IMG/VR virus record: IMGVR_UViG_3300009149_000024
Span: 1 to 64,000 of that record
From: a virus
Length of the DNA: 64,000 bases
Direction: 5' to 3' (one strand)
Position 1 is the stretch's first letter. Each line of letters opens with the position of its first letter. The notes beneath the pieces are model-generated. The model did no database searches and was not told the origin of the DNA. It saw only the letters and a list, made by a program, of their open reading frames with translations. Positions 18,910 to 30,700 of the stretch are shown here, piece by piece. Both the position numbers and the translations under genes were made by a program.

Positions 18910-21426
18910 ATGGCAAAAATTAAAATAAATAGTTTACCTGCAGGCTTCAAGTTAGTTAATGGTAAAATAGAAGAAGACCAAATGATGAGAGATGGTGGCC
19001 GGGTAACTGGTGATCAGGCTGGTTATGGTTTGGTTACTTTACCTCAAGAGTATTACAATAATGCTAATATGAATACTACAAGAGATGAATCTGTTAGATA
19101 TAGTTTATCTAGTGTTCCTAGGGACAAAGCAAATATTGAAGCTGAAGGTGGTGAAACTGTATTGACTGATTTAAATGATGATAATCAATTTGGTTTGTAT
19201 AATATAACTGGACCAAGACACTCTAAAGGTGGTGTACCAATGTATTTACCAGAGCAATCTTTTATCTATTCTGATACAGATAAGATGAGATTTAATCAGG
19301 AAGAAATGGCTGAGTATGGTATTGAAAGTAAATCAAAAATGACTCCTGCACAAATATCTAAAAGGTATGATCTTAACAAATACTACGGTACAATGAAGGA
19401 TCAATTTGCAGATGAAATTACTGCACGTAGTTCTGAACTCATGTTAAAGAAAAATATGATGGGTTTATCTAAATTAGCATTTGGTCAAGAACTTAAAAAG
19501 AAATTTGAAGATGGTGTGCCTTTGGCAGCTCATCCTTATTTAGTTTCTATTGGTGAAGATCCAATTGAGTTTACTGCTAAGGTAGAAAACATTACAAAAC
19601 AACAAGCACAAATGAAAGCATTTGCTGCTTTAGATCCAGAACAACAACAACAATTACTTCAGCTACAAGAGATGATGGCTCAAGTTGATGGACAACAACC
19701 TCAACAAGAAGAACAACCATTTGAAGATCCTTCAATGCAAGATCCTAATATGCAAGACTTATCTATGGCTGATGAGGATGTTATGGCTATGGGTGATCCT
19801 AATGAAGGCATGGCAAGATATGGTAGAGAGATAGGAATGTATCAAGATGGTAAAGAAAAACCAGTTAATCCACTTCCTAAAGATCATCCTAATTATGCTA
19901 AAGCACAAGAGATGATTGACTCTGGTAAGTTTGCAGTTACTAAAGGTGCTATTGAAGATGGTAAACAAAAATATGATTTTAAAAAGATTGAAACTGAAGA
20001 TCCAAAATTTAAAGCAGATAAAGAAGCACAATTAGCTAAAGAAAAAATTTCTGGTCAAAATCAAAAAGGTACAGGTAGTGTATCTATTTATGGTGAAGAT
20101 CTTACAGGTGAAGGAAAAGCATTTCAAGAAAATTCTAAAGGTATTTATCAATACGGTAGATTATCACAAGGTAATAGACCTGAAGTACAAGGTGAAGTAG
20201 ATGGGGTATTTGGTTCAGCAGATATAAAAACTCCAGAATCACAAGCTGATTTTATGGATAGATGGGGAGATGTTGTAGCAACAATACCTGGGTTTGATTA
20301 TAATAAAGACGGTAAAGATAAACAATGGGGAGAATTTCAAAAGAAAGCTGAAGAAACTAGAAAAAAAGAACACGTTGCTGTATTTGGTAGTGATAAAGAT
20401 TATGTTCCATATTGGAAACAAAAAGGAACTAAAGGTTATAAACCAGGAGAAGATTTTGATAGTAGATTAGGATTACATACTTATAATGCTCCGCGTTTTA
20501 AAGTTGGTGCTGTTGAACCTGGTGATGCTACCTTTAGTGTTGATGTTCCACCAGATCCAAGAGATCCTTTACAGGCTCCTGGAGTTCAAAATTTTAAACA
20601 ACCTGAAGGACAATGGTGGGCACAAGATATTAATAACTTAGATACATTAGGTTTAATTGATGATAATTTATATTTACCATGGGCACCAGATATGAATCCA
20701 GCTAAAATAGATTATGTATTAGATGATTGGAGAGGAGCGGCTAATGCAAACTCAGCAGCTGCAAATACTATGGCTAATGCTTTAGGTGCTGTTGGTGGAC
20801 CACAAGCTGTTGCTAATTCAAATATTCAGGGTCAAGCAATGGATGCAAATGCACAAGCTATCAATAGAGTTAACACTAATGATGTTGGTATTATGAATCA
20901 AGTAGCCCCAATGCAAGCACAATTAAATATGAAAGTTGATGAAATTAATCAAGGCAGAAATATGAATGTTTATGATAATACACAAAAAACATTACAAAAT
21001 GCTGATAACTTTAAAAACTGGAAAATTAATAAACAAAATGAATTATTTAATACAGCTCTTACTAATAGAGCCAATACATATAATCTAAATTCAACTTATG
21101 ATTACTATGCAATTGACCCCACAACAGGAGGTCCTATTTATTATAAGAATGGAAAAGCATTACAGAAAGTTGGACCACAACCAGATTTAATGAAAAACTT
21201 TTATGATAAAGTTGCAGACTATGGAAGACAGACGGGTGAAGAAATGCCAGCAGAACTTATAAAAGCTTTATATCCTGGGCAAATGGCAAATAACAATCCT
21301 GATATATCTAATGCACAATTAGAAATGCAGAGAAGAGGTAACCCTCAAGGTTATGTTCAAGGTAAGTCAGGAAAAGAAATAAAAAGAATGATAGTACCAT
21401 TCTATACAGGAAAGATGGGATCATAA
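18910..21426 (+). CDS. Putative virion cargo protein
   Basis: 838 residues, starting two bases after the previous stop. N-terminal sequence MAKIKINSLPAGFKLVNGKIEED, then RDGGRVTG and a segment GGETVLTDLNDDNQFGLYNITGPRHSKGG that resembles assembly-associated motifs in crAss-like structural proteins. Residues about 220-265 are Gln-rich (PEQQQQLLQLQEMMAQ). The C-terminal third is Asn/Ala-rich and helical (NANSAAANTMANALGAVGG...). No enzyme motif is visible. Gene order before the giant polymerase suggests a cargo or scaffold-like protein inside the particle. Low-complexity composition fits disordered packaged proteins. Confidence 0.55.
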   Translation: MAKIKINSLPAGFKLVNGKIEEDQMMRDGGRVTGDQAGYGLVTLPQEYYNNANMNTTRDESVRYSLSSVPRDKANIEAEGGETVLTDLNDDNQFGLYNITGPRHSKGGVPMYLPEQSFIYSDTDKMRFNQEEMAEYGIESKSKMTPAQISKRYDLNKYYGTMKDQFADEITARSSELMLKKNMMGLSKLAFGQELKKKFEDGVPLAAHPYLVSIGEDPIEFTAKVENITKQQAQMKAFAALDPEQQQQLLQLQEMMAQVDGQQPQQEEQPFEDPSMQDPNMQDLSMADEDVMAMGDPNEGMARYGREIGMYQDGKEKPVNPLPKDHPNYAKAQEMIDSGKFAVTKGAIEDGKQKYDFKKIETEDPKFKADKEAQLAKEKISGQNQKGTGSVSIYGEDLTGEGKAFQENSKGIYQYGRLSQGNRPEVQGEVDGVFGSADIKTPESQADFMDRWGDVVATIPGFDYNKDGKDKQWGEFQKKAEETRKKEHVAVFGSDKDYVPYWKQKGTKGYKPGEDFDSRLGLHTYNAPRFKVGAVEPGDATFSVDVPPDPRDPLQAPGVQNFKQPEGQWWAQDINNLDTLGLIDDNLYLPWAPDMNPAKIDYVLDDWRGAANANSAAANTMANALGAVGGPQAVANSNIQGQAMDANAQAINRVNTNDVGIMNQVAPMQAQLNMKVDEINQGRNMNVYDNTQKTLQNADNFKNWKINKQNELFNTALTNRANTYNLNSTYDYYAIDPTTGGPIYYKNGKALQKVGPQPDLMKNFYDKVADYGRQTGEEMPAELIKALYPGQMANNNPDISNAQLEMQRRGNPQGYVQGKSGKEIKRMIVPFYTGKMGS

Positions 21427-21485
21427 ACTTTAAAAGTTTTATGATTTATCTTGTTAAACTTAATAAATTTTAGTAATTTACAATT

Positions 21486-24400
21486 ATGGCAACATACGTA
21501 CCAGGAGTAGAAACATATTTACCAGATATCAAACCGTTTACACCAGACTATAAATTCTTGTCTGCTGTACTTGATGTAAGAACGGATAAATATAACACTA
21601 ATTGGAAGGCAACTAATGACCTTTACAATAAGGTTGTTTATGCAGATTTGTCTAGAACAGATACCAAAGAACAAAGAGATCAATACATAAATCAAATAGC
21701 TCCATCTTTAGAGAAAATTGCAGGGATGGATTTATCAATGATACAAAATGCGGATTCAGCACAAGCTGTATTTGCTCCATTTTTTGAAGATGATTTAATA
21801 GTAAGTGATATAATGCATACTTCCAATTATAGAAAGGAAATGGATTATGCAAATAGACTTATTGATTCTCCTGATCAAGAACAAAGAATGAAATACAATG
21901 AAGATGGTGTAAGAGGATTGCAATATCATATGGAAGACTTCATTACTTCAGCTCCAGATAAAGCAATGAAAATGGGGTTACCTCAATTTGTTGAAGGTGC
22001 TAATATGATGGTGATGGCTCAAAAGATTTTAGGTGAAATGAAACCACCTTTAAAAATGAAAAAGGACAGCACTCAGGGAGATTGGATTATCATACAACAA
22101 AATGGTAGTTTAGTATTTCCTGCTGCAAAAGCATATATTGAACAAGCATTATTGAATGATCCTAGAATCCAAAGATTCTATAAGAACCAAGCTTTTGTAA
22201 GAAGTAGAAACCGTGCTGCAGAAGGAATTGCAAATGGTGAATTTGCTACTGTAGAACAAGGACAAGCTGCATGGGCTGAAGAAACAATCAATAGAATAAC
22301 TGAACAGAATCAATACTACTTAGAAAAAGAAAGTATTCAAGCAGCTGAACAAAAAGCTATAAATGATAATTATAAAAATATTGAAGAAAGCAATGGTATA
22401 GTTCCCGGATCAGATGATGACAAAGCAAAGAACCAACAGCTTTCTATGTATGAAAGAACTAAAGCTGCTTTAGAAGCTAGACAAAATGTTAAACAGTTAT
22501 CTAATGAACCAGTAAAAGATTTTCAATCTACATTGGCTAAAGCATACCGTCTTTATCAGGCGGGTAACATAGGTAGAGATATAGATGCTGCAGCAGCAGA
22601 GTTTGCTAGTAGAGATTCTGAATATACAATAAAGGTAAACCCTTTAGTTCAAGATCAAAAGAACTTTCAATATGATATGGCTAAAATTAGTCAACAACAT
22701 GCTAATGCTAAAGAATTAAAAATACTTCAAGGAGATATTGATTATGCATTAGCTGATGCTAAAGGTGAGATTGTTGGTGCAAAAAGCGCAAGTGAATTAC
22801 AAAAAGAAATGGAAGCAAGTGCTCAAGAGGCCATAGTAGGTGATGCTACAAATTCTGAATTTAATATTGGTGAAGATAATTTACCTGATGCTAATACAGA
22901 TATGAATGGAAAACTTATTGAAGATATTGATAAAGCTGTAGCAGAAACTGATGGTAAACAATTAGATAAGATTACACGTATATTAAAACTTTTAAATCCT
23001 GCAGGTAACATAAATGCTGCTAATGAAGCCACTCAACAATATACAATAAAAATAAAAGGTGAAAATTTTACAGGTGGAATAGATCAAATAAAAAATAAAC
23101 TTGGAGAAAAAAATTCAAATGGTACTTATAAATATCAAACAGATATCCAAAATTTGTATAATGAAAAAATAAAAATATTAAGTAGTAAAGAAGAAATGGC
23201 TAAATATCCACGTAAATCTGAATCAGAAGAATATGGCATGTTAATTCAGGAAATATTTGGTGATAAAGGTTTAAATAGTGATATTGAAATACAAAAGATG
23301 GCTGTAAAAACTTTAACTAATAGGTATAAAAAAACACATGATGCTGCAGTTGCACTTGTTAAAGGTGAAGACTCAGATGTAAAAAATTTAATGGAAAATG
23401 GTGGTATGCCTGGTATATATCAAACTTTACCATCTGGGGTATCTCAACAAATGTCTAAGCCCGCATATATTAAGTATGTTGCTGAACTTGCTAAAAAAGG
23501 AAAAGTAAAGAATGTTAATTTACCTTGGACTATAGATACAGGTACAAATAATAGTAACTACATGCACACTGTTCAAAAAGGAACTGGTGAATATTATACT
23601 GTTAGAGATGGTCAAGGTGGAATTGAAAAAAGAGAACGTACAAAATCTGTTACTGAATTAGATATGAGTGCTATTGAAGCTGAAGCTGGTTTAGTATATG
23701 ATAAGATTAAGCAAAAAACTAATAGTGCTTTAACTGGTCATGAAAGTGAGTATGGTGAATTTGAAACTGGTACTTATAAAGGTTTTATGAATGGAAGAAC
23801 TGGTGCATCTGATATGGTTACGTCTCCTGTTTATAGATCTGCTATAGATCCATTATCAAAAACATCTGCAGGACAAAGTGAATTATCTTATATGATGCGT
23901 CAAAAAAGAATGTTAGAATCAGAAGGTAAGAATGTTAGTTTTGTTATTGGAAATTTATCAGATAAAAAAGGTAATGAACCTATAGCAAATGAAGAGTTAG
24001 CACAGAGAGCTTACAATGCTTATATAGCAGATATGAGAACTTGGACAGGTAATTCTAAACGTAGTAACTCAGCTGCTATTGCACCAAGAAGTAATATTTC
24101 TTATAGTACTGTTATGGGATCCCCTGAAGATGGTAAAAAAACTACAGCTGGTTATACTATTAATGGTTTTAACGAATGGTTGGCTAGTAAAATTAAAGGT
24201 ACAAGTAAAGATGATGGTACTGGTGAGTATGGTTTATTTAGTAAACCAGAAGTAGACCAATTGAAAAATGGTATTAGTATGGTGTTTGATAAAAATTTAG
24301 ATATAAATCCAAAGGCTAGACAATATACTTCTGCTGTTTTGGCAGCTGTTGAAGCAAGTGGTAAAAACTTTGCTGAGTTTATGTATCCTGGTGTAGATGG

Positions 24401-24686
24401 TATGACACCAACTGCAACATATAGAATTGTTAAAACAGGTACGGAACAGTATTATGCTACATATAAGGTTAACATTTATCAACCTGACGGAACATATCTT
24501 CCAAGTGATTGGGAACAAATACCAATAAATATAAGTCCTTTTGATAGTGCTGAAAAAATAGATTTACAAATAGCAAAAATGAAAGAAAATTTTGAAAATC
24601 TAAAAAATTTAAACGAACAGCTTGGGATAAAAATTCTGCTGTTAACGGTAAGGGAAATAAAAAATAATTATATTTACAAAAAATAA
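21486..24686 (+). CDS. Large helical virion protein, putative cargo
   Basis: 1066 residues. It begins MATYVPGVETYLPDIKPFTPDYKFLSAVLD, a form I associate with the large internal proteins before the RNA polymerase gene in crAss-like phages. Much of residues 180-480 is helical and charged (AAEQKAINDNYKNIEES, YERTKAALEARQNVKQL), suitable for coiled coils; the last 300 residues are mixed. No membrane segment or catalytic motif is seen. It precedes the giant gene by 15 bases and is probably cotranscribed. Likely ejected into the host together with the polymerase; this is inference from synteny. Confidence 0.55.
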   Translation: MATYVPGVETYLPDIKPFTPDYKFLSAVLDVRTDKYNTNWKATNDLYNKVVYADLSRTDTKEQRDQYINQIAPSLEKIAGMDLSMIQNADSAQAVFAPFFEDDLIVSDIMHTSNYRKEMDYANRLIDSPDQEQRMKYNEDGVRGLQYHMEDFITSAPDKAMKMGLPQFVEGANMMVMAQKILGEMKPPLKMKKDSTQGDWIIIQQNGSLVFPAAKAYIEQALLNDPRIQRFYKNQAFVRSRNRAAEGIANGEFATVEQGQAAWAEETINRITEQNQYYLEKESIQAAEQKAINDNYKNIEESNGIVPGSDDDKAKNQQLSMYERTKAALEARQNVKQLSNEPVKDFQSTLAKAYRLYQAGNIGRDIDAAAAEFASRDSEYTIKVNPLVQDQKNFQYDMAKISQQHANAKELKILQGDIDYALADAKGEIVGAKSASELQKEMEASAQEAIVGDATNSEFNIGEDNLPDANTDMNGKLIEDIDKAVAETDGKQLDKITRILKLLNPAGNINAANEATQQYTIKIKGENFTGGIDQIKNKLGEKNSNGTYKYQTDIQNLYNEKIKILSSKEEMAKYPRKSESEEYGMLIQEIFGDKGLNSDIEIQKMAVKTLTNRYKKTHDAAVALVKGEDSDVKNLMENGGMPGIYQTLPSGVSQQMSKPAYIKYVAELAKKGKVKNVNLPWTIDTGTNNSNYMHTVQKGTGEYYTVRDGQGGIEKRERTKSVTELDMSAIEAEAGLVYDKIKQKTNSALTGHESEYGEFETGTYKGFMNGRTGASDMVTSPVYRSAIDPLSKTSAGQSELSYMMRQKRMLESEGKNVSFVIGNLSDKKGNEPIANEELAQRAYNAYIADMRTWTGNSKRSNSAAIAPRSNISYSTVMGSPEDGKKTTAGYTINGFNEWLASKIKGTSKDDGTGEYGLFSKPEVDQLKNGISMVFDKNLDINPKARQYTSAVLAAVEASGKNFAEFMYPGVDGMTPTATYRIVKTGTEQYYATYKVNIYQPDGTYLPSDWEQIPINISPFDSAEKIDLQIAKMKENFENLKNLNEQLGIKILLLTVREIKNNYIYKK

Positions 24687-24701
24687 TACATCTAATATTG
24701 T

Positions 24702-27700
24702 ATGGAAAATCAAGTTAAAAATAATAGTTTAGAGCAAACAATTTTAGATAATCAAACATCAGAAAGTGTCATTCCAAAAGATAATTCATTTGAATCTGTA
24801 AGGGAAATGTTTAATACTCCCGCTACTGAGATTCTTATGGGTAAAATGGATATGTCTCAATTTGAACAAGTAGAGTCATTAAGACCTATGATTAATTTGA
24901 CAGGTATTAGATCAAATGCTAATGCTAATACAATAAGACCTACATTATCTACAAATACATTTGATCCTGTTCTACAACAAAATCCACCAAATTTACAAGA
25001 ACCAGGTGGATTTCACAGAATGATGACACAAAGTGTAAAAGATGCTTTTCAAAGAAGTGAAGCAGATGCAGTACCAGGAAGAGGTGTTGCATCCCCTGTT
25101 TTTTCAAGTATGCTTCAAACTAATTTTAAACGTTATTATGAGCATCCTGAATTTCAAACTTTAGGGTGGAAACCTTATGCTGATAATGAAGCTTACTATA
25201 ATGCTAACTCAACTATCTATGATGATATGAGTAGAATGTGGGGTCAATTTGGAAGCCTGGTTGGTACAGGATTTATGAGTGGTTATAGATCAATAGGTGA
25301 TATGATTGGTGGAGGATCCATGGTAACTGATTTAAAATCTGCAAATGAATTTGAAGATGCAATGGCAATTGGTAATTCAAGTAGAGGTGGTGTTTTAGGT
25401 TTTACTAATAACCTTTTACTAAACTCTGCATATACAGTTGGTATTGTTAGTTCAATTGCATTAGAAGAACTTGTAATGGCCGGATTAGAAGTTGTAACTT
25501 TTGGTGGAGCTACACCACTTGTAGCTGGAAGAACTGCACTTAATGCTGCAAGATTAGCTCAAGCTGTTGGTAAAGCAACTACTGTTGGTAGAATGTACAG
25601 TTCAGGAAGAACTATGATGAATACTTTAAAAGGTATTGACACAGCAAAAGATTTTTGGACAGCTAGTAAAATGGGAGGTAAAGCTGTTGCTAGTATTTTT
25701 GCTCCTGAAACTATAGCTGCTATTAATAGATTGCATACTACTGAAGTACTTGCTCAGAACTTAACTAATATGGCTAAAGCATCTGAATATGCTGGTTCAT
25801 TTTATAGAGATCTTAGAGGATTAAATTTAGCTTTATCAGAAAGCAAGCTTGAAGGAGGTATGGTTTACAATGATATGGTTAAAACAGGAATGGCCATTAA
25901 GTTTGCTGAAAATAATGGACTACCAGTTACTCCAGAACAAGCAGCAGAAATTGGCGCAAATGCACACAAAGCGGCATTTGCAACTACAATGCATAATATG
26001 CCTGCTATATTTTTAACAAACAAATTAGTTTTAGGTAATTCATTAGGTGGTTTTAATAAATCATTAGGTAGGGTATTTAGTGAAAATTCAGTAAACATAC
26101 CAAGTAGACTTATTAAAACTGCAGGTAAATTAAATCCGTTTAAAGATGCTGGTACAGGATTTAAAGGTTTGATGACAACAATTGGTAACGCAGGTGTTAA
26201 AGGTAATTTAGCAAAAGCAGGTACAGGGTCATTAAGATTTTTTGCTGCTAACTTAGGGGAAGGTATTCAAGAAGTTACACAGGAAGCTATTTCTGCAGGT
26301 ACTAAAAATTATTATACAACTCTATTAAAGGATCCACTAGCTGGTGGTACAGAATTATATAAAGCATCTGTTACTGCAGGATTAGGTGAGCAATTTTCAG
26401 CTCAAGGTTTTGAAACATTTATGTCAGGATTTTTAATGGGTGGTGTAGTATCTGGCCCACAAAAATTATTTTTCCAAGGAGTTCCTGCATTATATCAAAG
26501 AGTTTCTAATCCAGAAAAATATGCAGAGTATAAACAACAAAAAGAAACTTATATTAAATCTGTAGTAGATACATATAATGCAGTTTGGAATGCGCAAGCT
26601 AATGATCCAAATTCAATATTTGATCAAAAAAGATTTAACTTTTTAATACAGAAAGCAATATCTGAAGAAAAAACAATTTCTGCTATTCTTAATGATAAAT
26701 TTAATTTTGTTGATGAGACAGATGCTGCTAAGTTTCAACAAATACATACTGTACTATCAACAGGTGGTGCTTATTTATTTAAAGATCAGTTAACTGATTA
26801 TATGAAAATGTCTGATCAAGATTTAGCTGAGGCTTTTCCTTCAAGCAAATCAGAGATTAAAAATGGAAAGATAAGAGAGCGTCTTCAAAGTATGGTTAAT
26901 CAAATTGATAAAACTGAAGATGTATATGAAAAATCAAAAGATCAATATCCAAATCCATTTAATCCTAAATCTTTTGAAAAAGGTACAAGAGAATGGGAAC
27001 AAGAAACATTAAATAATCTTGCTTGGGAACATGCAAGATATCTTTATATGTTTACCCAAGATGGTTTTACTAGAGCACTAGAAAGATCAAATAGTATTTA
27101 TCAAAATCTAACATCAGATCCATTGTTTGAAAACATGGCTGCTAATGATTTAACTGTATTATTAGATCCTGCTTCTATTGATAAAGAAATGCAAATGTTA
27201 ACAGAAGAAGCTTTGCTTTTATCTGGAGATACAAAACTTAATGCTGATAAAATAAAAGAAAAAACAGAAAGAATAGAAAGACTGTCTGCATTTAAAAATA
27301 TAGTAATGGAGAACCAAAACAAAGATGGTTCTTTTGATAAAAGAAAAATTAGTTTACTTAGAAAAGAATTTGAAAAGTATGTTAAACATATGGCTCAAGC
27401 AACTGGCTCATTTGTAAACAAAGAAGCTATTGATAATGCATTAAAACAAATTGTAGATTATACTGCATTAAAAGGTAGAGCTAAGGTTTATGATAAAGCA
27501 ATTGAGTATTTAAACAACCCTCAAAAATTTAGAGATTTATCTGAAAGATCTGCTGAAGCAATGCAGGAACAATTTAAAAATAGAAAAGCAATATTTGAAA
27601 AACAAGTACGTGATTATACTGATGTAATTGAAAGAAATGAATTAGCTAATCAAATTGCAAAATTAGGATATATACCTAACCATGTTGAAATGAAAATGTT

Positions 27701-30700
27701 TTTAGAAACTGGAGACAGTAAATATTTAAAAACATTTTATAATCAAAAAGGAGAAGACATTACCAGATATGATTCAGAAGGTTTAGCTAATATCCAAGAA
27801 TTATTAAATACTTATGAGCAAACTAGACCTGATAAAAAAGTAGAGGCAGAAATTAAAGAAGAGGAAGAGGTTGCTGAAGAAGGAAGAGCTGATGTAGATG
27901 ATATATTAGTGTCAGCTGGAATAACTACTCAAGTATCAGTTAAAAATTCAGTTCTTCTAGACAATGCCGTTAAAAAAGCTTATGATAAATATTCAGCTAA
28001 AGAAACAAGAGCTGGTAAAAAACCAATGTCTTTAGAAGCATGGATTGGTGGAGATGGTGGTAAAAATCTTAGAGCATCATTCATTGCAGTTAAAAGAATC
28101 TGGGTAGAAAATGATTTACTTATAAACCCAAACAACCCACTTACAGAACAAGAAATTGAAAGTGAAAGTAAGTTATTGTCATGGTTACAAAGCCAAGAAG
28201 GTAAAACAAATGATTTAGTTGAGTCAGTAGTAAATGCTGTTGGATTAACTATTGAAGATATTACAGGTCAAGTTGAATTATTGCCAGCACAAGGTGAAAG
28301 CATTGAAGGAAATAAAAGTGCTACTGTTGCTGAAAAAGGAAATGTTATTTCATTAATTGAATTGAATACAGTTGATCCAGAAGGCAATGCTTTTACATCA
28401 TATCAATTGGTTGATCAATATAAACAACCGTTAGATGAAGAAACATTAACCAGATATGGTATTCCTACATTAGGAATATATGATGAAGCTAATAAAGCTG
28501 AAGGTATTAAAATGCAAAAAGCTTTAAATGATTTAATACCTGATAGCACTAAATTTACTTTTGCTGGTGCAACTTTAAATTATGGACAACTTATTTATGA
28601 TAAGACAGGTCTAGAATTTATTATATTAAGTGACCCTAAACAAATTAAAAAAGATGGTAAATTATTAATAATTCCATCTAATGAAATTAGTCCAATAATT
28701 AAAGATACTGAAAGATCTACTCAACCTATTACAGCTAAAGAATTTGCTGAGTTATTTAGTGTTCAGGATTTAAATGTTAAACTGTTACCTAATAATGTAG
28801 CTAGATTAAGCATCAATGAACCTATTCAACCATATCCTTATAGAAATAAAGTTGAAGGTAGTACAAATGATTGGACAGAAACTAATGAACAAGCAATAGC
28901 AAGATATAATTTAATTATGTCAGTGCTAACACCAGAAGAAGTAAATGATTTAGAATTAGTTGTAAGTTTAGATCCTGAAGGCGGAACAGAAGGTCCTCTT
29001 TTATTTATTCCTGGTAGTAAAGAAGCAAATCCATACATTCAAACAGTAAGAGCAAAGTATTCTGTAGGAATAAGAATTGCTAATCCTGCAGTTCAATCTA
29101 AAGTTGATGCTATTGTAGAAAAAATGGGATTAACTAAAAGTACTTCTACAAATGGTGTTTTTGCATTTATGCAAAATAATAACTTTATAATTACAAATTC
29201 TCAAGGTACTGTTATTGATCCAGTCAATATGACAATGGATGAATACAAAAACATAATCTACCTTCCAGAAGGAATGGTTAAAAATCCTGAAACAGATTTA
29301 AAGCGTGCTCAAGATCACTTTGCTTTAAATAATGTATTGAGTGCAGCATTACCTGGTTTAGTAGCTAAGTATCCAAATGGTATTATACCAATGAGTGAAT
29401 TACCTAATGGTTTATCTTTTGTATATAAAGAAGCTGTAATGATGTATGATAAATCACCAAAGTCATTGACTGATTTACAATTTAATGCTGCTGATATAAA
29501 TGGTAACTATTTAATTTATCAATCAGAAATAGTTAGAGATGAAGAAGGTAAGCCTGTCAAACCTTTTCAAAGAACTAAAATAGCTATATCAAACCTTGAA
29601 GGTCAAGCAAGAAGACAACTTATAAATGAAGTTGAAGCAAACTTAAGTGAACAAGATTTAGCAAAACTTATTAGCGGTCAAGATGCATATAATGCAATTG
29701 TATTAATGCCTGATGGCAAATATAAAGTGGTTAACTTAAAAGCTAAATCTATTGATAAAGCAATTTTAATGGAAAAGTTTACAGCAATAATTAATAAAGC
29801 TGAATCAACATTAATTGAAAATCCAGAAAAATCTGATTCTTTTAAGACAAACTTTAATTCTGATTACAATGAAAACTTACCTAAAGAAATATTTGTTAGT
29901 ACAAAAAACGGCTATAAAATTTCTCTTCAAGTTAGTCCTTGGGGTAAAATAGAATTAGATTTATTTGATACTGTCAATAAGAAAAAATTAGGTATTGCAA
30001 GATTAAAGCCAACTGCAAAGACATCTGTTGATGAACAACTTAAAACTTTGTTAGATGATTTTAATGCATTACCTGGAGCTATAGCTGTAGGAATAAAGAT
30101 TACTCCTGAAAACTTTAGAGAAAGTTTTCCAAGAGATATATCTGCTAATGATTTAATTGAAAAAACAACAACTGAGGTTGCACCTAAAGTTGCATCTAAT
30201 AGTAAGATTGAATTGTCTGGAGATTCTGCATTTATTCAAGCTGCTAGAAATATACCAGTATCAACACAAGGTACTTTTACACCAACAGAAACATTTACAG
30301 ATGCTCAAGGAAATCCAATTCCTAAAGGTCCTGAATTAACAACAGCTGCAACACCTGAAGAGGTGGCAGACGCACTTGATACAGATAACATTAATCCTGA
30401 AGACATCAATGTAGATGATATTGCTGCACGTAGAAATGGTGTTAGATTAAATAAACTAGAAGGTGTTAAAGAACAACTAGATACTTTAAAAGCAAAACTT
30501 ACTGAAGGATTAGTTGGTGCAGCAAAAATTAAAGCTGTAAAAGAAAGCAAAGAATATCAAGATCTTTTAGCTGAAAGAAAAAAATTAGAAAGTGAAGCTA
30601 ACAAAATAGTTTCTGTTCAAGATGCTGTTGTTGATGCTGAAGATATTGATGTATTTACAGAATGGGCAACTGCAAGTCTTCCTGAGTTTATATCAATAGA